Shown: positions 25,501-46,247, counted from the first letter of the stretch. The stretch: DNA of 64,000 nucleotides from Paralichthys olivaceus (GCF_024713975.1 NC_091093.1:18225501-18289500), one strand, 5' to 3'. Program-made: numbers and translations. The notes: generated by a model not told the origin, from the sequence alone.

Positions 25501-26244
25501 TTGCAAAAATGGCTTTGATTCAAAGCCGACACTGTCGCACCCTGGGAAGAGTTGCCATGCCTCAACAATTTCCAGTGTTGTCATCAGAACATGGAGGAAA
25601 TACAGGTTTGAACCAGATTGTGAGCCGTGCAAGATGTTGCTTCATGTCTTAATATGCTTGTGTCATGATTTAACTGGGTCAGAGCCTTTAAAAGCTGTGA
25701 GATCATACAACGTGAGGTCTGTGAGGAAGAATAAACCAATGAAAGCTACTTTGAGAAATCTGAAATCTTCAGGATCGTGGGTGACATGTTGTTTAATGAG
25801 CTGCTGCTTGTAGCTCGAGACTAATTGGTTTTTTCCGCTCGTTGATTAACATCCCCGTGTTTCCACTCCTGCTGGGACACACAACAAGGAAATACAGTCT
25901 CTCTGTAAACTCCAACACAACACGTGGCTGCTCTTCTCTCTCTGAACTGCGGCTCCAACTCTTTTCAAAACAAACCTTCCCCTGCCCTCCATGCTGCATT
26001 CCGGAGGGTTTCTTTTTTTTAGGTCCATCGCAGTGAGAACAGGAGTGCGTGCAGCTGAAGCCTGCGGTATTCTCTCTGTGTAATGTTCGATACCTGAGGT
26101 GAGGACCGCGGTGGAGCTCAGTGTGCGCGGGGAGTCGCTCCTCCACAGCAGCCGGGGGGCGCAGAGCTGCGCTGCGGGCGCCAGCTGAGGCAGCCTGGGG
26201 GAGAAGTTCGCAGAGAGGCGGCGCAGCGCTGTCCTCATCGCCAT
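22527..26244 (-). CDS. gcsh: glycine cleavage system protein H, mitochondrial
   Basis: Lipoyl carrier of the mitochondrial glycine cleavage complex, shuttling the aminomethyl group between the P, T and L proteins. Five exons: 26094-26244, 25138-25217, 23095-23158, 22774-22905 and 22527-22624. They total 525 bases and give 174 residues, close to the human length. Exon 1 encodes an arginine- and leucine-rich mitochondrial presequence ([14 protein letters not shown]). The mature part begins near KFTDKHEWV, continues with [28 protein letters not shown] and [15 protein letters not shown], and ends FIKSLEE. The lipoylated lysine in ESVKAASE is residue 108 by this count. Two in-frame ATGs lie six bases apart (26244 and 26238); the first was chosen. 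The upstream side is GC-rich, a likely CpG promoter. A poly(A) signal is at 22172-22167. Confidence 0.97.
23159..25137 (-). other. gcsh intron 2, no gene seen
   Basis: This 2 kb AT-rich intron separates the exon ending SNYAQ from the one starting EALGD. It contains only short open frames and no recognised RNA or element. Confidence 0.7.
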
Positions 26245-26639
26245 CTTCACCGGGAGTGAGTCCGCTGCTCAACCCGCTGCACCACACCACACCGCGGGGA
26301 CGAGCACCAGTCCACCCAGTGCGCGCTCCCGCCGGGAAAAGGTCAATGTCAATGGAGGGGTGGGGGGGGGGGGGTCAGCTTTAAAACCCAATGTGACTTT
26401 ATTCACTTTAAAATAACCACATGCACAGTGGTTGATTATCACAAAGTAGAAAATTCACTCATTACTCACCATTGTGCAGATGGAGGGGAGGGTCTGTTGG
26501 AGTTCAGGGGGAGCAACTTAAATAATTCCTAAAAGTTATTATATTTAAATAACTTGCTCCACAGCAACTTGAAGGTTAACCTGCACATTTATTCCAATTC
26601 AACCTAAAGGCCCCGGTGCTACAGAGACCGGTGGTTCTC

Positions 26640-27250
26640 CTTTTCTGCCCTAGTCTGACAAGGAGGAAATGTTTGAGGAGAGCAAGTCTCCTCGATCAAA
26701 TCAGGATGCGTTGAGTGACTCGAAGAACTTTGTGATCGGCTTCTGCGAGGAGGTGAAAACTGCAGCTGAAAACTGATGAAACGTTTTACAGGTTGATCTT
26801 CAACACACCAGATGAACCAGATCTTTGAAAGTGATAGGGTAGAGCATATCAACTAAATCAGGGCACAAAGTGTAAGAATGGTCATTTTCCAAAACTTCAA
26901 CTGCCCAGAGGACCTGAATTACAAACTCAAAGTGAGCCAGAACTGTGGCAGCCACTTAAAGTCACCCAACACCTGGAGGCCTAGAGAGGGGCTGACCTCC
27001 CAATAAAACACCTCAAGCTTACAGCGAGTTTTGCCACAGACACCAAACCTGAAAATGAGACTTCAAACCACATCAACATGCTGAGAGAGGAAGCAGAGAC
27101 AAAAAAAAGGGCTGACTCAGCTGGAGCTGGGTTTGCAGGAGGAGACAGAGAGCCCAGAACATGGAGGAGGAGGTCGTATCCGCACAGATTGTGACAGAAG
27201 ACACCTCCTACAACAACAGAGCCTGAGGAGAAAGAGACTGAATCACCGCT
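26640..27250 (+). pseudogene. decayed coding-like patch, origin unknown
   Basis: Plus-strand fragments have charged, protein-like composition but stops between them. One reads through SDSKNFVIGFCEEVKTAAEN to a TGA near 26775. Another runs through NHINMLREEAETKKRADSAG. A third holds GLQEETESPEHGGG. The patch is less AT-rich than its surroundings and has no clear splice sites, as in a decayed intronless retrocopy. I do not recognise the parent gene, and it may be chance. Confidence 0.25.
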
Positions 27251-27544
27251 TGGTTCTATATGACTATGTTTTTTTCCTGCACTTAATACATACTGGCTGA
27301 TTTTAAAAAAAGTTTATTAAAGAGTTTTGATGTTGATCCTTTTTTTGTGATGAACACACACAGGTTTGTGTAGTCATCCTTGTTAGGGCTTCACATTAAC
27401 TACCCTTTATTGTGGACAGCCGAATCACAAACGTATCCCTAACCATAAAATATTCACATCTTACTGCTAAACTTTTACCAGGACCTCAAAAGTTATGTTT
27501 TACATCATTAGGATCAGGCTTTGTCCCTATGAGGTCTATTGTTC

Positions 27545-27547
<3 letters not shown>

Positions 27548-27604
<57 letters not shown>
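27548..27604 (+). repeat. (CA)n microsatellite
   Basis: About 28 uninterrupted CA dinucleotides in the kars1-gcsh intergenic region. Confidence 0.97.
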
Positions 27605-27606
<2 letters not shown>

Positions 27607-28599
27607 AATGTTAACAGCAGAATGTGTTACCGCCCTGGTCATATCTGTGGCATCTGTATTGTTTGCTGCTTCCTAAAGCTGCCTGTGTGAGAGTCAGTCA
27701 TTCCATCTACTCAGTCAGCGTCTTAATGAGGGGATTATTTTTTGTTCTTTTGTCCTTGTCTAAGCCAACTCTAATAGTTAAATTTTGTCAAAGTTTTCAC
27801 CTCTTTATAGTGACAAGTTATTTGATTTAAATCACAATCCAGGGTTCAGATTCTAGTTTATAGACTGGGATCAGAACAAGCTTTAACATTTAGCAATTTC
27901 TCAATAAACTCGGAGATCATAAATCAAGCTTTTTTAAAGGAGAGCCTAACTGCACCTATAGATACTGAGATCAATGTGTTTCAATCCTTCACTCCCTCTG
28001 TGAAGGTGTTTTTTCCCAACAGCCACTGTACTTTCACTTTCATTTAGGATATCCTGCAACACCATTAGGACCAGTTTAATCTGGTCTGTGCGATCTTAAT
28101 ATAGGAAGTGAGAGTCACAGGCAGAGAATGTCAAAGAAGTTCCACATGAACGTTAAAGCCAAGGTAAAATGTTTTTCCATTACAGGGGACATGAGTGTGA
28201 GTTTAGGTACCTTCAATTAATTACAGAACGGAAAGAAATTTATTCTAAGATATAATATGACAGGACACAAATAATTACATAAATCTTTTGTAATTCAATG
28301 TAAATAATTTGAAATTGTAAGTGGGCATATTACTGACTGTAAATGTTTAGTTATTCAGCTGCAGGGTCAGTGTGACTTTGCTCTCCCGGTGAAAGAGTCG
28401 GAGCATTTCTAGAAAGAGACTGAATTATCAGTTGTTTGTTCTGTAAACACACTGAAAAACATCACAAGAGCCTCAAATGTGTAGATTAACTTGCACTTTA
28501 TTCAGATTTGTTTAAACTTTCTTGGAATTTAGATTTTGTGGAATATGACAAGTAAAAAGAGCAGAAGTGGTAAAAAACAGATGGTTATACTGAGAAAAC

Positions 28600-28605
28600 T
28601 TTATT
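28600..28605 (-). terminator. kars1: candidate kars1 poly(A) signal
   Basis: AATAAA on the minus strand about 355 bases past the stop codon. A second AATAAA lies at 28502-28497. Either could be used, giving a short 3'UTR. Confidence 0.5.
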
Positions 28606-28957
28606 AGGAGCTTGAGCTTTGTTGTCATGTGATGTATCTAATCTGTGTATTAGGCAACAACAATCAAGCCCCATTTGAAGTATCTCTACATATATTTCAT
28701 CCACGTCTGCATACTTCAGGTCACATGATAGCATTAACAGTCTGGATGACCATGACATAAGAATGTGTCCATGAAAGTTAGAAAGATATAAGAGGGAAAA
28801 AAAGTATTTAACTGACACAGGATGGTTTTCCTTAATAGCAACACTGTGACCTTTGACTACATTGATAAAACACAAAACCCTTAGATTCCACTGATGACCA
28901 CAGTGAGATGAAGGCTTGATACTGACTCCTGCTCAGAGGTCATGTGAGGTCATGTCA

Positions 28958-36514
<7,557 letters not shown>

Positions 36515-36931
36515 GTTTCACTGTGCGCCTGGAGGAAAGATCGGAGGACGAGCGCGCGCTGCAAACACGCGAGAAGTGGATGGTGCGTTTGAGGGACTGT
36601 CGGAAATGAGCCCGAGACAAAAGTTGGGTTTCTTCTTCTTCTTCTTTTAGGGCGGTTTGCATCCTGCTTATGGGCTCATTACCGCCACCTTCTGATTGTT
36701 GATCAGAAAATAGACTCAATCTAAATAAATACAATTAAAATAATAATTATTATATCTTATATTATTATATATTATATATATAAAACACACTTTAACATGT
36801 AGTTTACTAAATCCTTGATCCTACTTTACACCCTACTCCTACTGTAAAAACCCTATAAGTCTGTCACCCAAACATCTATTTCCATTTAATAGCCAAATCC
36901 CCAAGGTACACAACCGAGGATATGTCCCGAA
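36515..36931. promoter_or_regulatory. kars1: kars1 5' flank
   Basis: The first 40 bases upstream of the start codon are the likely 5'UTR (minus-strand GGCGCACAGTGAAAC before ATG). CpGs are frequent to about 36580 (GACGAGCGCGCG). A short TTC repeat follows at about 36630-36649 and an AT-rich stretch to 36785. No TATA box is evident. The TSS was not fixed. Confidence 0.45.
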
Positions 36932-37896
36932 CATCAGCTGGTGGTCACTAACATCTGCTAACACCTGCTGGTGGTCACTAACTTCCGCTAACACCTGCTG
37001 GTGGTCACTAACTTCCGCTAACACCTGCTGGTGGTCACTAACTTCCGCTAACACCTGCTGGTGGTCACTAACATCTGCTGGTGGTCACTAACATCCGCTA
37101 ACACCTGCTGGTGGTCACTAACTTCCGCTAACACCTGCTGGTGGTCACTAACACCTGCTGGTGGTCACTAACTTCCGCTAACACCTGCTGGTGGTCACTA
37201 ACTTCCGCTAACACCTGCTGGTGGTCACTAACACCTGCTGGTGGTCACTAACTTCCGCTAACACCTGCTGGTGGTCACTAACACCTGCTGGTGGTCACTA
37301 ACTTCCGCTAACACCTGCTGGTGGTCACTAACTTCCGCTAACACCTGCTGGTGGTCACTAACACCTGCTGGTGGTCACTAACTTCCGCTAACACCTGCTG
37401 GTGGTCACTAACTTCCGCTAACACCTGCTGGTGGTCACTAACACCTGCTGGTGGTCACTAACATCCGCTAACATCAGCTGGTGGTCACTAACATCTGCTA
37501 TCACCTGCTGGTGGTCACTAACATCAGCTGGTGGTCACTAACATCTGCTAACATCTGCTGGTGGTCACTAACATCAGCTGGTGGTCACTAATATCCGCTA
37601 ACACCTGCTGGTGGTCACTAACATCTGCTAACACCTGCTGGTGGTCACTAACATCAGCTGGTGGTCACTAACATCTGCTAACACCTGCTGGTGGTCACTA
37701 ACATCAGCTGGTGGTCACTAATATCCGCTAACACCTGCTGGTGGTCACTAACATCTGCTAACACCTGCTGGTGGTCACTAACATCTGCTGGTGGTCACTA
37801 ACATCTGCTGGTGGTCACTAACATCTGCTGGTGGTCACTAACACCTGCTGGTGGTCACTAACATCTGCTGGTGGTCACTAACATCTGCTGGTGGTA
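36932..37896 (+). repeat. minisatellite of 37 full units plus a partial one, 30- and 20-bp unit types
   Basis: Every unit contains CTGGTGGTCACTAAC. Long units (30 bp) add a module ACTTCCGCTA or ACATCTGCTA/ACATCCGCTA before ACACCTG. Short units (20 bp) lack it. Counting GTGGTCACTA gives 37 copies, plus a truncated one at the end. The left part is dominated by the TTCCG variant, the right part by CATCTG and CATCAG variants. All modules are 10 bases long. The minus strand is open across several units (VLAEVSDHQQ repeat), but this follows from periodicity and is not called a gene. Confidence 0.97.
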
Positions 37897-37973
37897 GGCA
37901 TTAATTGGTGCGGTAGAACGTACAAGGGATATTCTCCATCTTGTCCTATGTTCTAAAATGGGAAAGAGTATAG

Positions 37974-38455
37974 TTTAATTCAATTCAATTCAATTTTATT
38001 TGTATAGCGCCTAATCATAACATACATTATCTCAAGGCACTTTACATAGTAGGTCAAGACCTTAAAATCGTATTAATATAGAGAAACCCAACAGTTCTCA
38101 CAATGCAAGAACTTTGGCCACTGTGGAGAGAAAAACTCCCTCATGAACAGGGAGAAACCTCTAGAACCAGGCTCAATGTGGGCGGTTATCTGCCTAGACT
38201 GGTTGGGGTGAGCAAAGAAAAAGGGGAGGAGAGGAGAGATGGGTGGAAAAGAGAGGAGAGAAGAGATAGTTCAAAAAGGCATAGAAGTAATGATGTCTGA
38301 TCTACTGAGTGGGCCACATGGCTTTTATAGTACTGACATACAAGCCAGATTGACCATGGTTCACCCTCAAGTTAAGCCTGTATCGATGATTCCGAGGTCA
38401 AAACACTTCATGACAACCGAAGTCATAACATCTACTGGTGGCTGATAACACCTGG
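37974..38455. mobile_element. dispersed teleost repeat with TATAGCGC end
   Basis: It begins with repeated AATTC, then TTTTATTTGTATAGCGCCTA, TCAAGGCACTTTACA and ACCAGGCTCAATGTGGGCGG, phrases familiar from a very abundant teleost interspersed repeat. The end is blurred near 38450, where a remnant CTACTGGTGGCTGATAACAC resembles the neighbouring minisatellite. Family name is not certain. Confidence 0.65.
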
Positions 38456-39134
38456 GTTTTTCAACATCTTGTCCTATATTCTAAATAGAATAATAGAAGA
38501 AAAAAACCATGTATCCCTTAAAAATGCTACTAGTACCCTCACCTGTTATCTGTCCTCCATACTCAGTATTCCTCCTATCATGAGACCCCTAATTCCCTGA
38601 GACCCCTCCTCATTATACCCTCTGTGTCCCATACCTCCTACAACTCATAACCACATGCTCCACCAATTCCTGTTCCTTACACTCCGCACACAAGCCTGTC
38701 CTGGGTTTCCCTATCATTCCAAGTGTTTTGACAATGCCTTGACCTTAAATGGATGGTTCACCCAAATAAATCCACTCATTATCTTCTAACCACTATGCCA
38801 ATGGAAACCTCAGTAAGGTATTTGATTCCACGAAACACCTTTGGAGTTTCAGCGGTAAAAAAAGTTGCAAGACCTTTCATTAAGAGGAATTCACTTACTG
38901 CACTGGCAGCCACGTTTGCATGTTCAGAATTTGACATTTAATATTTTCAGACGTCGGATAGATAAAAAAACATTGAATTATTCTATTTAACAAGATTTGG
39001 GGACTTGCTTATTTGAAGGACAGACAAGCTGGAAAGAAGTTACGTTTTCTGATTACACACATTTTGTTTGTTGGTAGAAGGCACAGTCAGGTCCTCTTCT
39101 GCAGTAAATCATGAAATAAAAACTCAAAGGCCAA
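38456..39134. other. intergenic sequence between nfat5 and kars1
   Basis: AT-rich with no recognisable exon. A pyrimidine/C-rich patch (38520-38720) looks like decayed repeat. Human KARS1 is head-to-head with TERF2IP, but no TERF2IP exon was seen here. Confidence 0.5.
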
Positions 39135-42100
39135 ACATTGAACGTGTATATGTTTAATAGAGATAGCAGCAAGTTTACAAAAGTGTATTTGCAAGAGAAA
39201 AAAACAAATGTCCCAACAAAAGCCAAATATATAGAAAGATTTTTTTCTCCCCAGGGTGATTATCAGACGATTGTTCACATTTTTAGAAACAAAAAGACTA
39301 AATTTCCCCCTCGTTATTTCCAGGACTAAAAGAAGCTGTTTACTGGTAAAGTGGTTCTCTTGTGTTAAGGGAATGGACTTTAACGATATTACAGAGATCT
39401 GGAAAAGGCACATTTTTGGAAAATTATAATGTCAGACTCAGAACAAAGTCGGGATAAATTACATTGAATATTGTTTTGCAGAATGTGTAGTTAAATTACA
39501 CAAAACTATCATGCATTGATGCTATTGGTCAGAATAAGAATATATGATATCTCCAAGGCCCTGAGAGAAATCATAAAGACAAGGAACCACTACACCAATA
39601 AACAACAGGCCTGGATATAACAAACCACCACATTCACCTTATTAGAAACAATGTAATAAAAAATACAATTAGTGACCTTTGAATCAAAAAAGAAAGAAAA
39701 GAACATCAATGTTGAAAAGAGAAATTTAAATTTCAACTGACTGAAAGATTTCTAATCGGTTTCAGGTGGCACTTAAAGCATCAGAAAACATTTCAACAAG
39801 CAACATAAATAATAGAAAGAACATCTATTTTGGTTTCTCAGGAGAGGCCATATATAGAAAAATATATATTCAAAAACTAACAGATCTACATTTACAGTAT
39901 ATTAGCTGCATAGCAGTTTCAGAGAAAAAGTTTGTCTGCATCTAGGTCGTGTAACATAAATGCAAAGGATACTTCAGTACAAACAAATAAGATGCATGAC
40001 AGGAATTGCACAACACATGTAACAACCACAACCACATTTATCTGGTCACTGCTGTTGAGCATTTAAAGCACACTTAAAGTCTTATGGCTTAAAACATTCT
40101 AGTTAATGAGGACTAATCGTCACCGGCCTACGGGGGCAAGCGGCTTGTTAAACAGACAACGGTAAAACATCTGGTCGATACTACAACATCTCCTCAAGGC
40201 ACATGTACAGCTTATATTTGTGTCTAAAGTGACATGTTAGGAAAAAAAAACCTGTGATAGCAAACTCAGTTTGTTGGTATTAAATGAACTGGTAATGTTA
40301 ATAACAAGCCCCGTCTTGTTCTATTGCAGGAAAACAGTGAATGTTAGTTTGTAGCTTCTTGGAAAAAGTGAGAACTTTTATCAACAATCCTGCTCTTTTA
40401 CATACAATTAGTAAAGACTGTATGAAGAGTAACACTCGTGTATTTCTGATCTACAGTTACATTGTAAATAAACAAATGAGGAAACTGTAATTACAAAAAA
40501 GTAATTACCTCCCCAGTGTGTGTACAAAAGAACATCCTGGAACTTAAGCGAAGCATTTACAGCCACGCTTTATAATCACATTTAGAATTATAGTCATAGT
40601 AAAAATACTGAAATTTGTTGGTCCTATTTTTTTTAAACTTTTGAAGTTCGGTGCAATTTTTCTCTGCTTTTAACTTTAAACACAACTTAAGGGCCAATTA
40701 AAAGTCTCGAACATACACATGATATGATATGTTCATTAAGTTGTATACTGATTCACAAAGGAGCAACTGTGCATAGGAATGTATATCATTCAGAGTGTGG
40801 GGGCTCATCAGTACATTGAGAACTATGATTACGGGAAACAATTTAGATAATAACCAACACACAAATAAATTAGATTCTCCAAAACGAGGAACAGGTACTA
40901 GAAAAAAACTAACTGTAAAACAAACAAAAACAAATAAAATCATAAATATTCAACACTGGAGATCTCAATTTTTCTACTTCACAAGTTGAAGAAAGCCAAT
41001 CACAGATAGCTCTTTTCTCCAAAGTCAGGTTTCCTTCAGGAGTAGGGTCCCTTTAAAAAACACCATCTAACTGCTCAAACCAACACACTGTAGTTCCACA
41101 AATCACATTGGTCAAGTCACAAAAACACGCTGATTGAAAAGTGTATAAAATGTAACTGTGTTTATGAGTTTCTGACAAACTGTACAGAGACAAACAAGAC
41201 AATGCATTAAACTGAGCCAATTCTGTCATCAGCAGAGACCAGCCCCTTGTTCATGCACACACGTACAGTAAAACCACATACGACACAAAAACACAATAAA
41301 CAGAGAGAAAGAAGTGACGTCAATGAAATCTGTATCTTTAGGAGGGAAAAGAATAGGCTGTCTATGATTTTCTAATAAGTTTAATTGCAAGTAGGAAAAA
41401 ATAAAAGCAAACACAAACTCATGAGCCATAAAACTGGCCTGTCATCAGGATTCATGCAAAGCAGTATTGGAGTCATACTTTGGTCCTGAGGCCACAGGCC
41501 AACATTAAATCTGTAGATGAGTTTCCAATTAAAGGAAAACATAAAAAAGGGCTCTGTTACTGCATGTTAATACGTTGATCCAGGTGAGAAACATAATGTA
41601 CAGTTGTAGCCGACAAACGACAACATTCAACTAAATCCATCACTTGAATAAAACGGCTCGTTTAAGAATACTACTCCAGTTCGTGCGTTCCTGACGCAAA
41701 ATGACTCTACAACACAAATCCATCCTACCCTTAAGACAAAAACATAATATTAATATACTGTATTACATTCTACTCTCTCTCTACTGTAGATGCATGTAAT
41801 TAAATAAGTCGAGTGAAATCACAGCATTTGAATAAAAATGTCTTGAACCACATCTTTCCTCATTTGTCCAGATTTTCTAAGCACTTTTCTTTTCTCCGGA
41901 TATAAATAACGCACTTAGTTTTGGGAATGAAAAGTAGTAGTTGTAACATGGCTGGAAATGAGATGTTAAATTTAACTGTATGATATAATATCTCAAAACT
42001 AAATTCTAGTGGAAATATGTTTGTTGAGTTTGCTCGACTACATGAGCGTTGCCATGCAAACACATGGGAAATGTATCTTGTTCACTGTAAACAATGAGGA

Positions 42101-43572
42101 AGAGGTGGCTGAGATTTTTTAAAAAAAAGGAAAGCCACCTCTCGTGGGACTGTAGTGTACCCTGGATGAGTTAAGTCGTCACAGCATCATAAAGTGCTGA
42201 ATATACATGTAAAAAAAGCAAACAAACACATCAGCCATTATTTGTTACATTTCTACCACTACACTTTCTTAAAAGAGTTATTTCTTCCTAATGTATTCAA
42301 AGGAGACTAAGCTGTAAATAGTATCAAACTGACACAGTTTGGTTTTGATGAATACAGACTAAATGTTAGCCTGTTCATTTATACTACATTACAAAGTGCT
42401 ATGTGTACACTGTGGTGACGGCAAAATATCTAATATAGAAAGATATGCTTTAGAGCAGGTGAGGATCGTGTTACTGATCGCTACTTGCTCTATGACAAAG
42501 ATTCTTTTTTTTATTACTGTACCAAACAGGCCTAAACTTTATTATTTGGGTTTTTTGTTTTTAAAGTTCTTAGACACAGACTGAGGGCAGTTTCTGTCTA
42601 TATCATATCATCAATGAAAACCTACGTCACTTTGTGGCCTCAGAAACAGCTACAGTGAACTCATTCATATCATCAGGTGTGAGCTAGCTGCTGCAACATT
42701 GAAATAATAAGCATCCACATACATGACACACACATGTTTATGACTACACATCACATAAGACAAGAAATGTTTCTATTCGTTTTCTACTTCTCAGTTTCCT
42801 TTCTCCGCTCTTCCCCTCTCACCTTCTCTTCACTTTCCGCACTGTCGGGAATATTTCAAATTTCAAACCCCCGTCAACAGCGATTATATCTTCGACATCT
42901 ATGATGTATTCAACCGTTCATACCACAGTCCTTCCAAACATTCCTGCCGTACCACGCGCTTCACCCTCTATCCAACAACAACAAAACTACGAAAGAAGTA
43001 TTAAAGGGAACACTATTCACGGGAACCACCGGACACTTTGGAGAACACTTTAGAAAAACACCATGACAACCAAACAACACGACTCACAATCTACATATAT
43101 ATATGATATTAACAAAAATTCACAAGATATATGAACGAAAATTTGGCCTAAATTTCACCTCCCTCATCATCCATCATCAGACAGCTATGACAAATGTTCT
43201 CACAGTTCTCATCTACAGTCCACCTCAGTTTTCACATGCATGTTTTAACATTGGGGAGTCAGTCAGTCTTTAAAGAGATATTCGCCTCTCTTGGTCAAAC
43301 TGCTCGGCCAAGAAAGTCCAACACAAATTTCTAGTTCACTATCTTCGTTAATTTCTCCAGTTTGATTTTAAGCAACGTATTCTGCCATAGCCATGACAAT
43401 GTTGAGCTCACCTTCACAGTTTTTTTCCTAATGAAGACTAAATTATGTGTGAGTAGGCTAGAGAAATATTTGGTGACGAACATCATGCACAGTTTGTCAA
43501 AACAAATTCAAATGCGTTTACCTGTGTGTCATTTTCAATACATAATATCAGTAAAAGAATAATGTAGGGAAG
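39135..43572 (-). other. nfat5: nfat5 3' untranslated region (inferred)
   Basis: Downstream of the nfat5 stop codon 4.4 kb of AT-rich sequence contains no other gene. A minus-strand ATTAAA at 39158-39153 is a possible poly(A) signal. Vertebrate NFAT5 mRNAs are known for very long 3'UTRs, so most of this stretch is assigned to it. The true end is not fixed, and earlier poly(A) sites are possible. Confidence 0.5.
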
Positions 43573-45783
43573 TTAATATGAACGACTTAAGTTGCTGCCG
43601 GATTCCTGCAGGCTGACCAGCAGGTCGTCGATCTTTTCCATGTTCTGCGATGCGGACATGCTGTTCTGCACAGTCCCAGACTGAGACAGGGACTGATTGA
43701 GTAGAGACTGGATACGAGCATCACTCTCTCTTTGGTTCTGACCAGACTGGCTGATGGCTATGATCTGATCCGACAGTGTGTTTCCAGGAGTATTCATCAA
43801 CTGGCCACATCCTGTGAGGAAGCACAAACAGTTGGGTGAGACAAAGAGAGTAAATGACCATGAAAAAAAGAAATATTTTGATGTGACCCGTAGTTCACAT
43901 CTATTTCATTAAGAAAAATCATGGATCATTCATGTTTAGTCTTTTGTTTAGACAAAAAATGTATTCGGGAATAAATTGTTGAATTATTCCTCTAAAGGAC
44001 AATTGTTGATTATATTTAATTCTTGCCACATTAGACGACCTAACCTTGCTTTTCAAAAAGGTATGAAAAATGATTTACTTTGAAGAGGGCGGAAGTAAGA
44101 TAAATAATTATTTATAAACAATATGATAATAACCAGCAATAAGCAGGTAACTAAGAAAGAAAGAAAGAAAATGTGCCAAAAAATATTTATATTTATAATT
44201 GACAAATACATTGGTACAATTAAAAAGGATATTAATAAAATAAATAAAACAAAACTGAAAATTTCATTTTTCACGCAGTGCCTTCCTATGTAGTAACTGT
44301 TTTATCTTCTATGTGTCATATGACTCTCATTAAAAGTATATTAGCATATTTATGGCCACTTGGGGGCAGCAGAAACAAGCTGAGAACACAACACTGACAT
44401 CAATTTTACAGCTGATGTGGCCAACATCTTAGCAACAGTTGTCTTTTTACACATTAAGCAGAAACAGAGCAGTGATAGTGTAACTGTCCAAAATTTCTGT
44501 TGTTGAAAACAGCTGTCTGCAGCATCTGGAAACAATGCTGATGAGAGAACACAGAGCTGAGAGGAAATGCAAAGTGGTCTTAAAATTCTCTGTAGCAACA
44601 CCTTTCATGTACAAATAGTTATTTGGTAACCACAAAAAACGTGTTGATCTGTTGTATACGTCTCTGTCATCTCATCAGTTTTACTGTGTACACCGAGGTT
44701 ATCGATTCCTTACCGTTCTGAATCCCAAACAGAAACAGGCCAGGTTGTTGAGGCTGGCTGGGCTGATTGATGCTCCCACTCACAGCCGTCTGAAAGAGCG
44801 TTCCTGGCTGTTGAACAGGGGAGGGGGTGGTCGTTTGAAGGTTCGTCACACCGTTCTGTGGAGCGAACATGGCTGACTGTGCCAGCTCTTGAGCCAGTCC
44901 CCCCTGCAGAGAGGCCATGTTGGACTGAGGCATGAAGAGGCCCACCGGCAACTCCTGCCGGCTGTTTGAGCTGCTGCCCAGCTGCATGGGCTGTTGCTCC
45001 TGAAACATGACTTGCTGTCGTGGATGGGTGGGGTTCCCCAAGGCCATTGGTTCAGAGCGATCCTGCTGGTTTACCGTTACCAGATTGGATTGTGAAAAGA
45101 GCAGAGAGGAGTTTTGGGGCTCTTGAGAAACCAGACTGCTGCTGGTCAGAGGTGGCATCTGGCCCTGGCTGTTGAACATAAGGCTGGAGGCCTGGTCTGG
45201 GGTGGACAGAGTGTTATTGCAGAACAGGAGGCCAGTCTGCTGCTGCTGCTGGCCTGGAGAGAGTGTGTTTGCAGGTGGATGTGGGGAGATGTTCTGGAAT
45301 AAGGGAGCTTGCTGGGTTGGCTGGGTGTGGGTCTGAGGCTGGGAGGGCGACTGCTGCTCCATGGGACTCCTCTGCTGGATGGGGGAGAGCTGGGTCTGAG
45401 CCTGAAATACTGATTGTGGTTCAGGTGCAGGGGACTGTAGGGCACTGAGGAAGACCAGCTGCTGCTGCTTCTGTTGCTGCTGCTGTTGTTGTTGTTGAGA
45501 ATTGCTGGTTGTGAGCTGAGTGGGCAGGGAGGATTGGGGGAGGAAAAGTCCAGGGGTTGCGGGCTGTTGCTCTGAAGACTGTAGTACTGTCATGGTGTTT
45601 TGAAAGAGAGCGGCCTGGACCTGCTCCTGAGAAGCCTTCTGAAATAGAGCCCCCTGTGGATCTTGTGTTTCAGCCAGAGAGCTGGGGTTGTGGAACATGG
45701 GTGGTGAAGGGTGAGAGGGTGTTTGCTGGAGGAAGTTGGTCTGAATAGAAAGTAGGTCGTTTGCCTGTTGAAAGAGAGCTGCT

Positions 45784-45848
<65 letters not shown>

Positions 45849-46213
45849 TTGCGGGTGCTGGAAGAGAGATCCCGGGTTTGGCACCACTCCTTGTGATGAG
45901 CCCTGCTGTTCTGAGTTCTTGCCCTGGGTGGCATCCTGAAACATGCCACACTGCATCTGAATCTGTGACTGATACAGATGCTGCTGTAAATTCTCCAGCA
46001 CCTGTTGCTGCTGCTGCATTTGTTGCTGTTGTTGCTGCTGGATTTGCTGTTTTTGGATCTGTTGTTGGTGCTGCATGTGCTGCTGCTGCTGCTGTTTGGC
46101 CATGGAGTTGTCAGACTGAAGAGGTAAGTTACAGAACCCTTTGGCTTTAAGTTGTCTCACTGCCTCCTCAAGCTGGGCCACCTCATCTAGAGGGAACAGT
46201 GGCAGCTGCTGCT

Positions 46214-46247
<34 letters not shown>

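Larger units (their letters stand above)
26245..28496. other. intergenic region between kars1 and gcsh
   Basis: It begins with the GC-rich gcsh promoter side, including a G run near 26358-26372. A decayed coding-like patch follows on the plus strand (about 26640-27250), then a CA microsatellite. The remainder has no recognisable gene. Confidence 0.6.

Noticed and set aside
36839..37896. Repeat array considered as CRISPR or as a repeat-protein gene
   Set aside because: Units are head to tail with no unique spacers, in a vertebrate genome. The VLAEVSDHQQ frame is broken by the 20-bp units and lacks a credible gene structure.
39138..43562. Short open frames in the 4.4 kb downstream of nfat5
   Set aside because: All are short, AT-biased and unlike known proteins. 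The region fits a long 3'UTR better.
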